From Deltaproteobacteria bacterium (GTDB lineage: Bacteria; Myxococcota; UBA796; SXON01): a DNA stretch of 5,581 bases. The DNA is taken from NCBI GenBank assembly GCA_947483545.1, contig CANKNP010000330.1:1-5581 (forward strand). Direction: 5' to 3'. The notes beneath the pieces were generated by a model. It did not search any database. It worked only from the letters and a program-made list of their open reading frames with translations, and had not been told where the DNA came from. This document shows, one piece after another, positions 1 to 5,581 of this stretch; position 1 is the first letter of the stretch, and each line of letters begins with the position of its first letter. The translations under genes were made by a program, and so were the position numbers.

Positions 1-294
1 CATCAGGGCGGCGGGCTCAGGGAGGTCGGTCGCGGCCGACGGCAGTCGCGGCGTCGGCGCGTCGAGGGGCGGCGGTGGCGGCAACGGGGCGGGCGCGCTG
101 TCGGCGAGGAGCGCCGCCCCGTCCTTGAAGCAGAACTCGATCCAACTCTCGTAGCTGGTGTGGCACACCGGGCAGACCCGCGGCCCCGCCGTCAGGCGCC
201 GGTCGGCGGAAGGCAGGCCCTTCAAGGGGCGAAATACCGAGCTGGCCTCGGGCGCGAGGGAGCCGGGAGGCTTGGCATCGGAAGGGTCGCTCAA
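1..294 (-). CDS. Zinc-ribbon-motif protein, N-terminal part (runs off left edge)
   Basis: This is the first 98 codons of a minus-strand gene cut by the window edge; its function is not known. The visible part has a short polar leader, then a compact metal-binding motif at about residues 41-58, C-x2-C-x10-C-x2-D (CPVC ... FCFKDG). It is followed by a Pro/Ala-rich, probably disordered linker from about residue 63 to the edge. A small N-terminal ribbon of this kind followed by a low-complexity linker is common in delta-proteobacterial-type proteins that carry a kinase, PEGA or membrane segment further on, but none of that is inside the window. The likely start is a TTG directly after the TAG stop of the acyl-CoA dehydrogenase, with a GGGGGA stretch just upstream. 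No ATG or GTG lies in frame ahead of the first cysteine. The zero-gap junction suggests translational coupling in one operon. The reading frame is well supported; the exact start is less sure. Confidence 0.68.
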   Translation of the reverse strand, partial: MSDPSDAKPPGSLAPEASSVFRPLKGLPSADRRLTAGPRVCPVCHTSYESWIEFCFKDGAALLADSAPAPLPPPPPLDAPTPRLPSAATDLPEPAALM

Positions 295-1437
295 CTATCC
301 CCCGTAGGCGCGGCGAAGGTTGCGCGCGATGACCAGGCGTTGAACCTGGTTGGTTCCCTCGACAATCTGCATCACCTTGGCGTCACGCATGTACCGCTCC
401 ACCGGGTATTCGCGTGTATATCCGTATCCGCCCAGCACCTGCACGGCGTCGGTCGTCACCGCCATGCTCGCGTCGGTTGCGGCGCACTTGGCCATCGCCG
501 CGATGTCGGCGTAGGGGGCGCCAGCGTCCCTCAAGCTCGCAGCTTTGTGGACCAGGAGCCGCGCCGACTCGATCCGGATGGCCATGTCGGCGAGCATGAA
601 GCCGACCCCCTGAAAATCGATGATCGGGGTGTCGAATTGCCTGCGCTGGCAGGCATAGGCGGCTGCGACGTCCAGCGCCGCCTGGGCGATGCCGACGGCG
701 GTCGCCGCGATCGTGATGCGGCCGGAGTCCAGCGCGCTCATCGCCACCCGGAAACCGTCGCCCTCTTGGCCGAGCAGGTTCTCCACGGGTATCCGCGCGT
801 TTTCCAGGATGAGTTCCGTCGTCGGGGAGGCGCGGAGCCCCATCTTCTCTTCTTTCTTCCCGAAGCTCAGCCCCGGGGTGTCCCCCGGCATCAGGAACGC
901 GCTGATGCCGCGTGGACCATCGACGCCGGTCCGCGCCATCACGACGTAGAGATCGGCGTAGCCCCCGTGGGTGATCCAGAATTTGGTGCCGTTGAGCAGG
1001 TAGTGATCGCCCTCGCGACGCGCGGTCGTGCGTAAAGAGCCGGCGTCAGACCCACTCTCTGGCTCGGACAGGGCGAACGCGCCCAGGGCGGTCCCGGAGG
1101 CGAGCGAGGGCAACCAACGTTGCCGCTGGGCCTCGGTGCCGTACTGGTGGAGGATGACCTGCGGGAGGCCGTTGACCGCGACGGACACGGCGTATGACGC
1201 GGATACCCGAGCGATTTGCTCGAGGACGAGCGTGTAGGAGAAGTAACCGAGACCCAAGCCGCCGTAGTCGGCGGAGGTCGGGATGCCGCAGAGCCCCGCC
1301 TCACCCAACTTGAAAAAGGCGTCCTTGCGGTAACGTTCGGCCTCGTCGTCCTCCCGCAGGGTGGGGCCCAGGATCTCGCGGGCCGCGGTCGCCGCGGCTT
1401 CCTGAAGCGCCCGGTGCTCGTCGTCGAGCTGAAACAT
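295..1437 (-). CDS. Acyl-CoA dehydrogenase (short/medium-chain type)
   Basis: FAD-dependent cytosolic enzyme that introduces the alpha-beta double bond into an acyl-CoA, normally passing electrons to electron-transfer flavoprotein. From the chosen ATG it is 380 residues, the usual family length. The N-terminal helical domain covers about 1-120. The first family signature is at 122-134 (ALSEPESGSDAGS) and the middle beta domain at about 120-220. The C-terminal helical domain holds QRRQFD near 264 and the second signature starting at Q333 (QVLGGYGYTRE). The catalytic base is predicted as Glu360 in QIVEGTNQVQR, the position used by short- and medium-chain enzymes. The ATG at 1437 is preferred because MFQLDDEH matches typical N termini and a GGGGG run lies 4 bases upstream. 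An in-frame ATG at 1458 would add seven residues but has no purine-rich site. The gene follows the radical SAM gene by 28 bp, so co-transcription is likely. The substrate cannot be told from sequence; isovaleryl, butyryl or longer acyl-CoA are all possible. Confidence 0.96.
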   Translation of the reverse strand: MFQLDDEHRALQEAAATAAREILGPTLREDDEAERYRKDAFFKLGEAGLCGIPTSADYGGLGLGYFSYTLVLEQIARVSASYAVSVAVNGLPQVILHQYGTEAQRQRWLPSLASGTALGAFALSEPESGSDAGSLRTTARREGDHYLLNGTKFWITHGGYADLYVVMARTGVDGPRGISAFLMPGDTPGLSFGKKEEKMGLRASPTTELILENARIPVENLLGQEGDGFRVAMSALDSGRITIAATAVGIAQAALDVAAAYACQRRQFDTPIIDFQGVGFMLADMAIRIESARLLVHKAASLRDAGAPYADIAAMAKCAATDASMAVTTDAVQVLGGYGYTREYPVERYMRDAKVMQIVEGTNQVQRLVIARNLRRAYGG

Positions 1438-1465
1438 CCCACCCCCGCTTTGCGCCATAACGCGG

Positions 1466-4012
1466 TCAGGCCACGGCGACCGGCGCGTTGTCACGGAGCC
1501 ACGTGCGGAGCTTGTGGATTTGTGCTGCCTCCAGTTCGAGGAGCTGCACGAGGTCCCGCACCCGCGCGAGCCGCCCACCGTAGCTCCGGGTCTCGAAGTA
1601 CACCGCCCCCTCCTCCGCCGTCAGCTGGGTGCAAAGTGGTCGTAAGTCCATGACTTCTACCTGCCCGGTCGCGCCGTCCCTCCCAGGCTTCCGTCGCTCC
1701 ACGTCCCATTGGGGCGTGCTCCACAACGCGGCGATCTTCGACTTCAGCTCCGCCGGATCCCGGGAGCTCCGGATACGCCACGCGACGCCCACCACACTGC
1801 TCATCAGCGAGGGCGCGTGGACGTCCACCTCGAGGAGCTCGTGCAGCCGCACGCCGGCGGGGAGCTTCGCCAGGATCGCGCGTTCCAGCATCGGCAGATC
1901 CCGCCGCTCACGGAGGACCACGTCCATCCAGTCGGCCTCGGAGCTCTCTCCCACCGGCACGGCGGCCGAGAAGTTGATCCGTGGCTGGGGGTGGAAACCC
2001 TGGGACCACGCCAGCGGGACGCCGGCTCGGCGGAGGGTGCGGGCCCAGGTGTTGATCCACTCGAGGTGCGAGAGATGCCGGCTGTCGCCGTCCCTGCCGA
2101 TCCGTGCGCGGATCCGCATTCGCGGCTCCTGATCGGGCGGGGGTTCGAGCGGAGTCCGTACCCACGACTTTTCAGCCTTTCGACCTTCAATGTTGGTGCG
2201 CAGCATGTCGGCGCACAATGGCCGGAGCACGTCGATCACTCCGCAACGGTGACACTTTGCGGCGCGACAGTCGGGCGCGTGTTGGAGCACCATCGCGCGC
2301 TCCCAGTCGGCCTGGAACCAGGATTTTGGCACGTGGATATCGATATGGTCCCACGGCAGGCGCTCGTCCAATGCCCGCGCGCGTAGGGCGTCGTGCTCGG
2401 AGAACCCGGTGTCGAGGATCGCCTGCTTCCATGCCCCCGGGTTCACATGTTCGCGCCAGGCGTCGAAACGAGCGCCGTTTCGCCAGGCCGCTTCGATCAG
2501 GTCCGCCGCTCGGCGATCCGACCGAGAGATCAGCCCTTCAATCCAGGTCTCCGCCGGCTCGTGCCGCCCGAAGCGGATGCTGCGCTCGCGCCGGAGCCGG
2601 TCCGAGAGCCGGCGCTGCCGACGCTCGGTCTCCTCCCAACTGATCTGCTCCGCCCACTGAAAGGGGGTGAAGGGCTTGGGCACAAAGGTGGACACCCCTG
2701 TGTGTACGCCTGCGCGACGGTTGTGCGCCCGGCCAGCGCGTAAGACCCGCAAGCAGAGGTCCGCGATCGCGTCGATGTCCTCGTCGCGTTCGGTGGGGAG
2801 GCCGATCATGAAATAGAGCTTCACGTGGTCCCAGCCCCGGGCGTAGGCGTCGGCGCTCATCGTGATCAGGCCTTCGTCGGGGATCCACTTGTTGATGAGC
2901 GCCCGCAAGCGGGGGCTCGCGGCCTCCGGTGCAAAGGTCAGCCCGGTACGCCGTGTGTCCGCGACCATGTCAGCCAGCTCCACGGAGAAGCTGTCGAGGC
3001 GCAGCGACGGAAGGCTGACGGCGACCCGTTGGTCGCGCGCGCGGGAGACGGTGCGTTCAACCAGCTTTCGTACCTCGCTATGGTCACACGTGGAGAGGGA
3101 CACCAACGACACCTCCTCGTAGCCCGTGGCCTCGAGGACGCGCTCCATCAGTGTATCCACCTCGTCGATCGTACGTTCTCGCACGGGACGGGTGGTCATG
3201 CCGGCCTGGCAGAAGCGGCAGCCCTGCGTGCACCCGCGGAGGACCTCCAGGGATACGCGGTCGTGGACCTGTTCGGTGAACGGCACGATGTAGTTGACCG
3301 GGAAGCTCCGGCCGTCGAGGCGGGGCGTGGTTCGTTTGGTGATCGGGGGCGCCCCGAGGGCGGGCACGATGCGCCCGTCCGGCAGCGTGTCGAACGGGTA
3401 GCGAGACGGCACGTAGATGCCGGGGAGTCGCTCCAGGGCGTCGAGACGGGCGTCACGGTCTCGGAGGCGTTGGAAGATCTCGGCGATCTCTATGACGATC
3501 TCCTCACCGTCACCGATGACGAAGAAATCCATGAAGGGCGCGAGGGGCTCGGGGTTGAACACGGCCGGGCCGCCCGCGAATACGAGCGGGTGCCCGGGGC
3601 CGCGGGCGGCGGCGCGGAGCGGGAGGCCGGCCAGATCCAGGAGGTTGAGGATGTTGGTGTAGGTCAGCTCGCTCTGGAGGGTGAAGCCGATCCCATCGAA
3701 GTCTCCGAGCGGATCCCGGGATTCCACCGCGAAGAGCGGCAGGCCTCGCGCACGGAGCAGCGCCTCGAGGTCGAGGCCGGGCGCGTAGGCGCGCTCAGCC
3801 CACACGCCATCGAGCTGGTTGAGCAGATGGTAGAGGATGTGGAGGCCCAGGTTGCCGAGGCCCAGGTCGTACAGGTCCGGAAAACACAGGGCGAGTCGGA
3901 CGTTGATGCTCGATCGCTCCTTGTGAACCGAGTTGACCTCCGTGCCGAGGTAGCGGCTGGGCTTCTCGACGCGGGGGAAGATCTCGTCGGAGAGGATCTG
4001 GGAGAGGTTCAT
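1466..4012 (-). CDS. B12-binding-type radical SAM protein fused to DUF2344 (TIGR03960/TIGR03936-like)
   Basis: This 848-residue two-part protein belongs to a widespread family whose reaction is not established to my knowledge. Residues about 20-230 form an N-terminal cobalamin-binding-like domain; I see no canonical DxHxxG, but FFVIGDGEE at 163-171 is typical of B12-radical SAM proteins. The radical SAM core follows, with the 4Fe-4S motif C261-x3-C265-x2-C268 in RGCTQGCRFC. A smaller cysteine cluster, C582-x4-C587-x2-C590 (DCRAAKCHRCG), sits near the end of this half and may bind metal. After a Pro-rich linker at about 620-630, residues about 632-835 are the DUF2344 domain (HLSHLEW, WSQGFHPQPRINFS). 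The ATG at 4012 is chosen because MNLSQILSDEIFPRV is the family-like N terminus. A TTG-initiated extension to 4060 adds 16 low-information residues and is rejected. No clear Shine-Dalgarno site precedes the ATG. The gene leads the minus-strand operon and is divergent from the rRNA methyltransferase gene. Confidence 0.94.
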   Translation of the reverse strand: MNLSQILSDEIFPRVEKPSRYLGTEVNSVHKERSSINVRLALCFPDLYDLGLGNLGLHILYHLLNQLDGVWAERAYAPGLDLEALLRARGLPLFAVESRDPLGDFDGIGFTLQSELTYTNILNLLDLAGLPLRAAARGPGHPLVFAGGPAVFNPEPLAPFMDFFVIGDGEEIVIEIAEIFQRLRDRDARLDALERLPGIYVPSRYPFDTLPDGRIVPALGAPPITKRTTPRLDGRSFPVNYIVPFTEQVHDRVSLEVLRGCTQGCRFCQAGMTTRPVRERTIDEVDTLMERVLEATGYEEVSLVSLSTCDHSEVRKLVERTVSRARDQRVAVSLPSLRLDSFSVELADMVADTRRTGLTFAPEAASPRLRALINKWIPDEGLITMSADAYARGWDHVKLYFMIGLPTERDEDIDAIADLCLRVLRAGRAHNRRAGVHTGVSTFVPKPFTPFQWAEQISWEETERRQRRLSDRLRRERSIRFGRHEPAETWIEGLISRSDRRAADLIEAAWRNGARFDAWREHVNPGAWKQAILDTGFSEHDALRARALDERLPWDHIDIHVPKSWFQADWERAMVLQHAPDCRAAKCHRCGVIDVLRPLCADMLRTNIEGRKAEKSWVRTPLEPPPDQEPRMRIRARIGRDGDSRHLSHLEWINTWARTLRRAGVPLAWSQGFHPQPRINFSAAVPVGESSEADWMDVVLRERRDLPMLERAILAKLPAGVRLHELLEVDVHAPSLMSSVVGVAWRIRSSRDPAELKSKIAALWSTPQWDVERRKPGRDGATGQVEVMDLRPLCTQLTAEEGAVYFETRSYGGRLARVRDLVQLLELEAAQIHKLRTWLRDNAPVAVA

Positions 4013-4109
4013 TCGCGCCGCGCTAACGCGGAGCGCGCCGGCCGCCGGCGAATTCCGCAACTGTGGCGGTCGCGGCCACCGTCACCGGAGTAGCCGGTTA
4101 GCCGGCTGC
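4013..4109. promoter_or_regulatory. Divergent intergenic region between the radical SAM gene and rlmB-like gene
   Basis: These 97 bp separate two divergent start codons and must hold the promoter of at least one side unless transcription enters from further away. I see no convincing -35/-10 pair for either strand. Visible structure includes a direct repeat of TAGCCGG at 4091-4097 and 4099-4105, an 8-bp perfect palindrome AGCCGGCT at 4100-4107 just before the ATG at 4110, and a weak inverted repeat GTGGC/GCCAC at 4063-4067 and 4075-4079. Any regulatory role is inferred from position only. Confidence 0.4.
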
Positions 4110-5396
4110 ATGCGCCGAGACCGCCCTCCCCCACCGGGTCGCAAGGACCAGCCCGCCGAACGCTCCGACCAACACGACCGTGCTGACCGCCGGGACGCGG
4201 GTCGTCGCCCCCAAACCCAGGTTGGAGGCGATCGCTCCGACCGTGCTGGACGCGGAGACCGCGTCGGTCGCCCGGACCGAGCCGCGCGCCCGGACGGTGG
4301 CGCCCGCCCGGACCGTGGCGCCCGCCCGGACGGTGCCGCCCGCCCGGACCGTGCCGAGCTCCCCGAGCGGGCCGCGCGCCCCGACCGTGCCCCCCGCCCG
4401 GACCGTGCCCCCCGCCCGGACGGTGCCGCCCGCCCGGACCGTGCCGCCCGTCCGGATCGTGCCGCCCGTCCGGACCGCGCCCCGCGCCCCGACCGTGCCG
4501 AACACCCCGAGCGCGCGGCGTTTCGGGCGCCGCCCCGGCCCGACGGCCACTCAGCTGCGTTTACGCCGCGTGAGCGCACCCGACCGGGGCCGCCGGACTC
4601 CGCCCCGGCCCGCGGCCCAGGCGCACAGCACCCCCACCGGCCCTCCGTCCCGCCCCGAAGCTCAGGGCTCGAACGACTCGAGGGGCGGAATGTGGTGCTC
4701 GAGGCCTTGCGCCGGAAACGCCGCGAAGTTCGTCGTATCTGGCTCGACATCAGCGCGCGGTCCGACGAAAAGGTGGAGGAGCTCCTCCGCTTGGGCGGCG
4801 CGCGGATAGAGCGAGTTTCCCGGGATCAGTTGGACCGTATGAGCGAGACCGGCGCGCACAATGGGGTGATCGCGGAGGCAGATCCGATCGAGCAACCCCG
4901 ACTGCGGGACGTCCTGGCGGAGCAGCCGGAGCCCTTCGTCGTCCTCATCGACGAGGTCCAGTACGAGCACAACCTGGGTGCGGTGTTGCGGAGCGCTCAG
5001 GGTGCCGGGGTCCACGCGGTGATTGTACCTGTGGAACGTGGAAAAGGCTTGTCACCGGTTGTGGCCCGTGTCGCGATGGGGGCGGCGGAGGCGGTGCCCC
5101 TGATCCGCCAAGGCATCTCGGCCTCCCTCGCGGAGCTTCGCCGCCAAGGGGTGCTCGTGGTTGGTGCGGACATGGACGGAGTGCCGCCGTGGGAGGTCAA
5201 CCTGAGCGGACCGGTCGCTCTTGTGTTGGGTGGCGAGGACAAGGGCCTGACCGAGCCCGTGCGGAAACGCTGCGACATCATCGTCGGGGTTCCGCTCGCG
5301 GGCGGACTCCAGTCGCTGAACCTCTCAGTCACTGCGGGAATCCTGCTTTTCGAGCGCGTTCGGCAGCGGAGCTCGGAGGGGCTGGGCGAGGAGTGA
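4110..5396 (+). CDS. rlmB: RlmB-like SpoU-family 23S rRNA 2'-O-ribose methyltransferase with repeat-rich N-terminal extension
   Basis: Predicted SAM-dependent enzyme that methylates a ribose 2'-OH in 23S rRNA; by family the target would be the guanosine equivalent to E. coli G2251. Residues about 187-428 (242 residues, close to the full E. coli RlmB) form the enzyme. First comes the small substrate-binding domain (GRNVVLEAL at 192-200, AHNGVIAEA at 249-257). The knotted SPOUT domain follows, with motif 1 at 281-300 (HNLG with N288, R294), motif 2 at 370-379 (LVLGGEDKGL) and motif 3 at 394-415 (S402-L-N404-L-S). Residues 1-186 are an unusual Arg/Pro/Asp/Ala-rich extension with 14 hexapeptide repeats at 53-136 and a Pro-rich linker at 137-186. 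ATG 4110 is the only plausible start I find: no ATG, GTG or TTG lies in frame between the extension and the enzyme domain. No good ribosome binding site precedes it; GGAG at 4087-4090 is too far away. The subfamily and exact target are less certain than the family. Confidence 0.9.
   Translation: MRRDRPPPPGRKDQPAERSDQHDRADRRDAGRRPQTQVGGDRSDRAGRGDRVGRPDRAARPDGGARPDRGARPDGAARPDRAELPERAARPDRAPRPDRAPRPDGAARPDRAARPDRAARPDRAPRPDRAEHPERAAFRAPPRPDGHSAAFTPRERTRPGPPDSAPARGPGAQHPHRPSVPPRSSGLERLEGRNVVLEALRRKRREVRRIWLDISARSDEKVEELLRLGGARIERVSRDQLDRMSETGAHNGVIAEADPIEQPRLRDVLAEQPEPFVVLIDEVQYEHNLGAVLRSAQGAGVHAVIVPVERGKGLSPVVARVAMGAAEAVPLIRQGISASLAELRRQGVLVVGADMDGVPPWEVNLSGPVALVLGGEDKGLTEPVRKRCDIIVGVPLAGGLQSLNLSVTAGILLFERVRQRSSEGLGEE
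4266..4517 (+). repeat. 14 tandem 18-bp units encoding ARPDRA-type hexapeptides
   Basis: Fourteen contiguous 18-bp units lie in frame inside the methyltransferase gene, with no length variation. The consensus unit is GCC CGC CCG GAC CGT GCC, translated A-R-P-D-R-A. Variants are GRPDRA (first unit), ARPDGG, ARPDRG, ARPDGA, PRPDRA and PRPDGA, plus two more diverged units, ELPERA (unit 6, 4356-4373) and EHPERA (unit 14, 4500-4517). Two weaker hexamers in the same phase (DRSDRA, GRGDRV) precede the array from 4230. Most differences between units fall at third codon positions (CGC/CGT, GAC/GAT, CCG/CCC, GCC/GCG), with a few Arg/Gly and Ala/Pro changes. The array probably arose by slippage or unequal crossing-over and encodes a disordered, basic segment. 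Confidence 0.9.
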
Positions 5397-5420
5397 GTCG
5401 ACTCTTGCCGGGGGTGGATG

Positions 5421-5449
5421 GACTGGATAGGCGTTATGGGTATCCGGTT
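5421..5449 (+). terminator. Possible hairpin after the rlmB-like gene
   Basis: In the 56-bp gap between the two convergent genes, 5421-5429 can pair with 5441-5449 as a 9-bp stem with an 11-base loop. Two of the pairs are G-U and form only in the plus-strand RNA, which suits a transcript end for the methyltransferase gene. No T-run follows, the loop is large and the stem is not GC-rich, so it is a weak candidate for an intrinsic terminator. Confidence 0.25.
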
Positions 5450-5452
5450 GCC

Positions 5453-5581
5453 TCACGACCCTTCGGTCGGTGACGAATCGGGGGCGGCCCCGGAGGGATG
5501 CACCCAGCCGCCCTCGTCGCCAACTCTGTAGAGCGCGTCGTACTCCAATGGCACGCTGTCGTTCACCAGCAGCCGTAGACA
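5453..5581 (-). CDS. C-terminal end of an unrecognised convergent protein (runs off right edge)
   Basis: A minus-strand frame open from the right edge ends at TGA (5455-5453), giving the last 42 residues of a protein. The visible part begins with CLRLLVNDSVPLEYDALYRV and continues with GDEGGWVHP, ending in a polar Ser/Pro/Glu-rich tail. The mix of hydrophobic strand-like and polar residues with a short disordered tail looks like a genuine protein end rather than a chance frame. The stop falls 56 bp from the end of the convergent methyltransferase gene, which is a natural gene boundary. I do not recognise the family. The LLVNDSVPL stretch faintly recalls C-terminal strands of histidine-type acid phosphatases, but this is too short to call. 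A small hairpin, CGACC/GGTCG around a CTTC loop (5456-5469), lies within its last codons. Confidence 0.6.
   Translation of the reverse strand, partial: CLRLLVNDSVPLEYDALYRVGDEGGWVHPSGAAPDSSPTEGS

Noticed and set aside
160..1035. Plus-strand open frame of about 290 codons at the left
   Set aside because: It is antisense to the acyl-CoA dehydrogenase and the zinc-ribbon gene, and its translation has no recognisable motif.
4013..4060. N-terminal extension of the radical SAM protein from a TTG at 4060
   Set aside because: It adds 16 residues with no conserved character, and the ATG at 4012 starts a family-like N terminus.
2825..4093. Long plus-strand open frame of about 420 codons opposite the radical SAM gene
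   Set aside because: It lies entirely antisense to a gene with clear family motifs. Its product is Glu/Gly/Val-rich without recognisable domains, as expected for the opposite strand of GC-rich coding DNA.
4266..4517. CRISPR-like array
   Set aside because: The 18-bp units are contiguous with no unique spacers and keep codon register, so this is a coding tandem repeat.
4180..4809. Second plus frame with PARTVP repeats as the real coding frame
   Set aside because: Its third positions are GC-rich, but it ends inside the methyltransferase domain. The rlmB frame runs unbroken from the repeats into the conserved enzyme, and unit differences are synonymous in that frame.
5397..5452. tRNA or small RNA in the convergent gap
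   Set aside because: There is no cloverleaf, no T-loop GTTCRA-type consensus, and the gap is only 56 bp.

Overview
The window is a gene-dense, very GC-rich stretch of bacterial chromosome. The codons end almost always in G or C, the gaps between genes are short, and there are no RNA genes, insertion sequences or CRISPR arrays that I can support. The gene families and base composition fit a high-GC environmental Gram-negative lineage (for example Myxococcota, Methylomirabilota or Gemmatimonadota). The sequence alone does not decide which, so this placement is an inference.

Layout. On the minus strand, read from about 4012 down to 1, there is an apparent operon. It starts with a large B12-binding-type radical SAM protein fused to a C-terminal DUF2344 domain (1466-4012). 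An acyl-CoA dehydrogenase of the short/medium-chain type follows (295-1437). Last comes the start of a protein with a small zinc-ribbon motif and a Pro/Ala-rich linker (1-294), which runs off the left edge. The spacing is 28 bp or less and then 0 bp. Divergent from this, after a 97-bp intergenic region, is an rlmB-like SpoU-family 2'-O-ribose rRNA methyltransferase on the plus strand (4110-5396). A 56-bp gap follows, and then the 3' end of an unrecognised convergent minus-strand gene (5453-5581) enters from the right edge.

How the genes relate. The methyltransferase is a ribosome-maturation enzyme, and from general family knowledge the radical SAM/DUF2344 fusion is often found near translation or RNA-processing genes. 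The acyl-CoA dehydrogenase is an ordinary fatty-acid or branched-chain catabolism enzyme that shares the transcript for no obvious reason.

The most unusual feature is the N-terminal extension of the methyltransferase: about 186 residues ahead of a normal-sized enzyme. It contains 14 uninterrupted hexapeptide repeats (consensus ARPDRA) encoded by an 18-bp DNA repeat. Differences between repeat units fall mostly at third codon positions of the methyltransferase frame. This argues that the repeat is really translated in that frame, although the DNA is also open in other frames on both strands. I see no multi-gene novel system; the rest of the window is ordinary core metabolism and translation.
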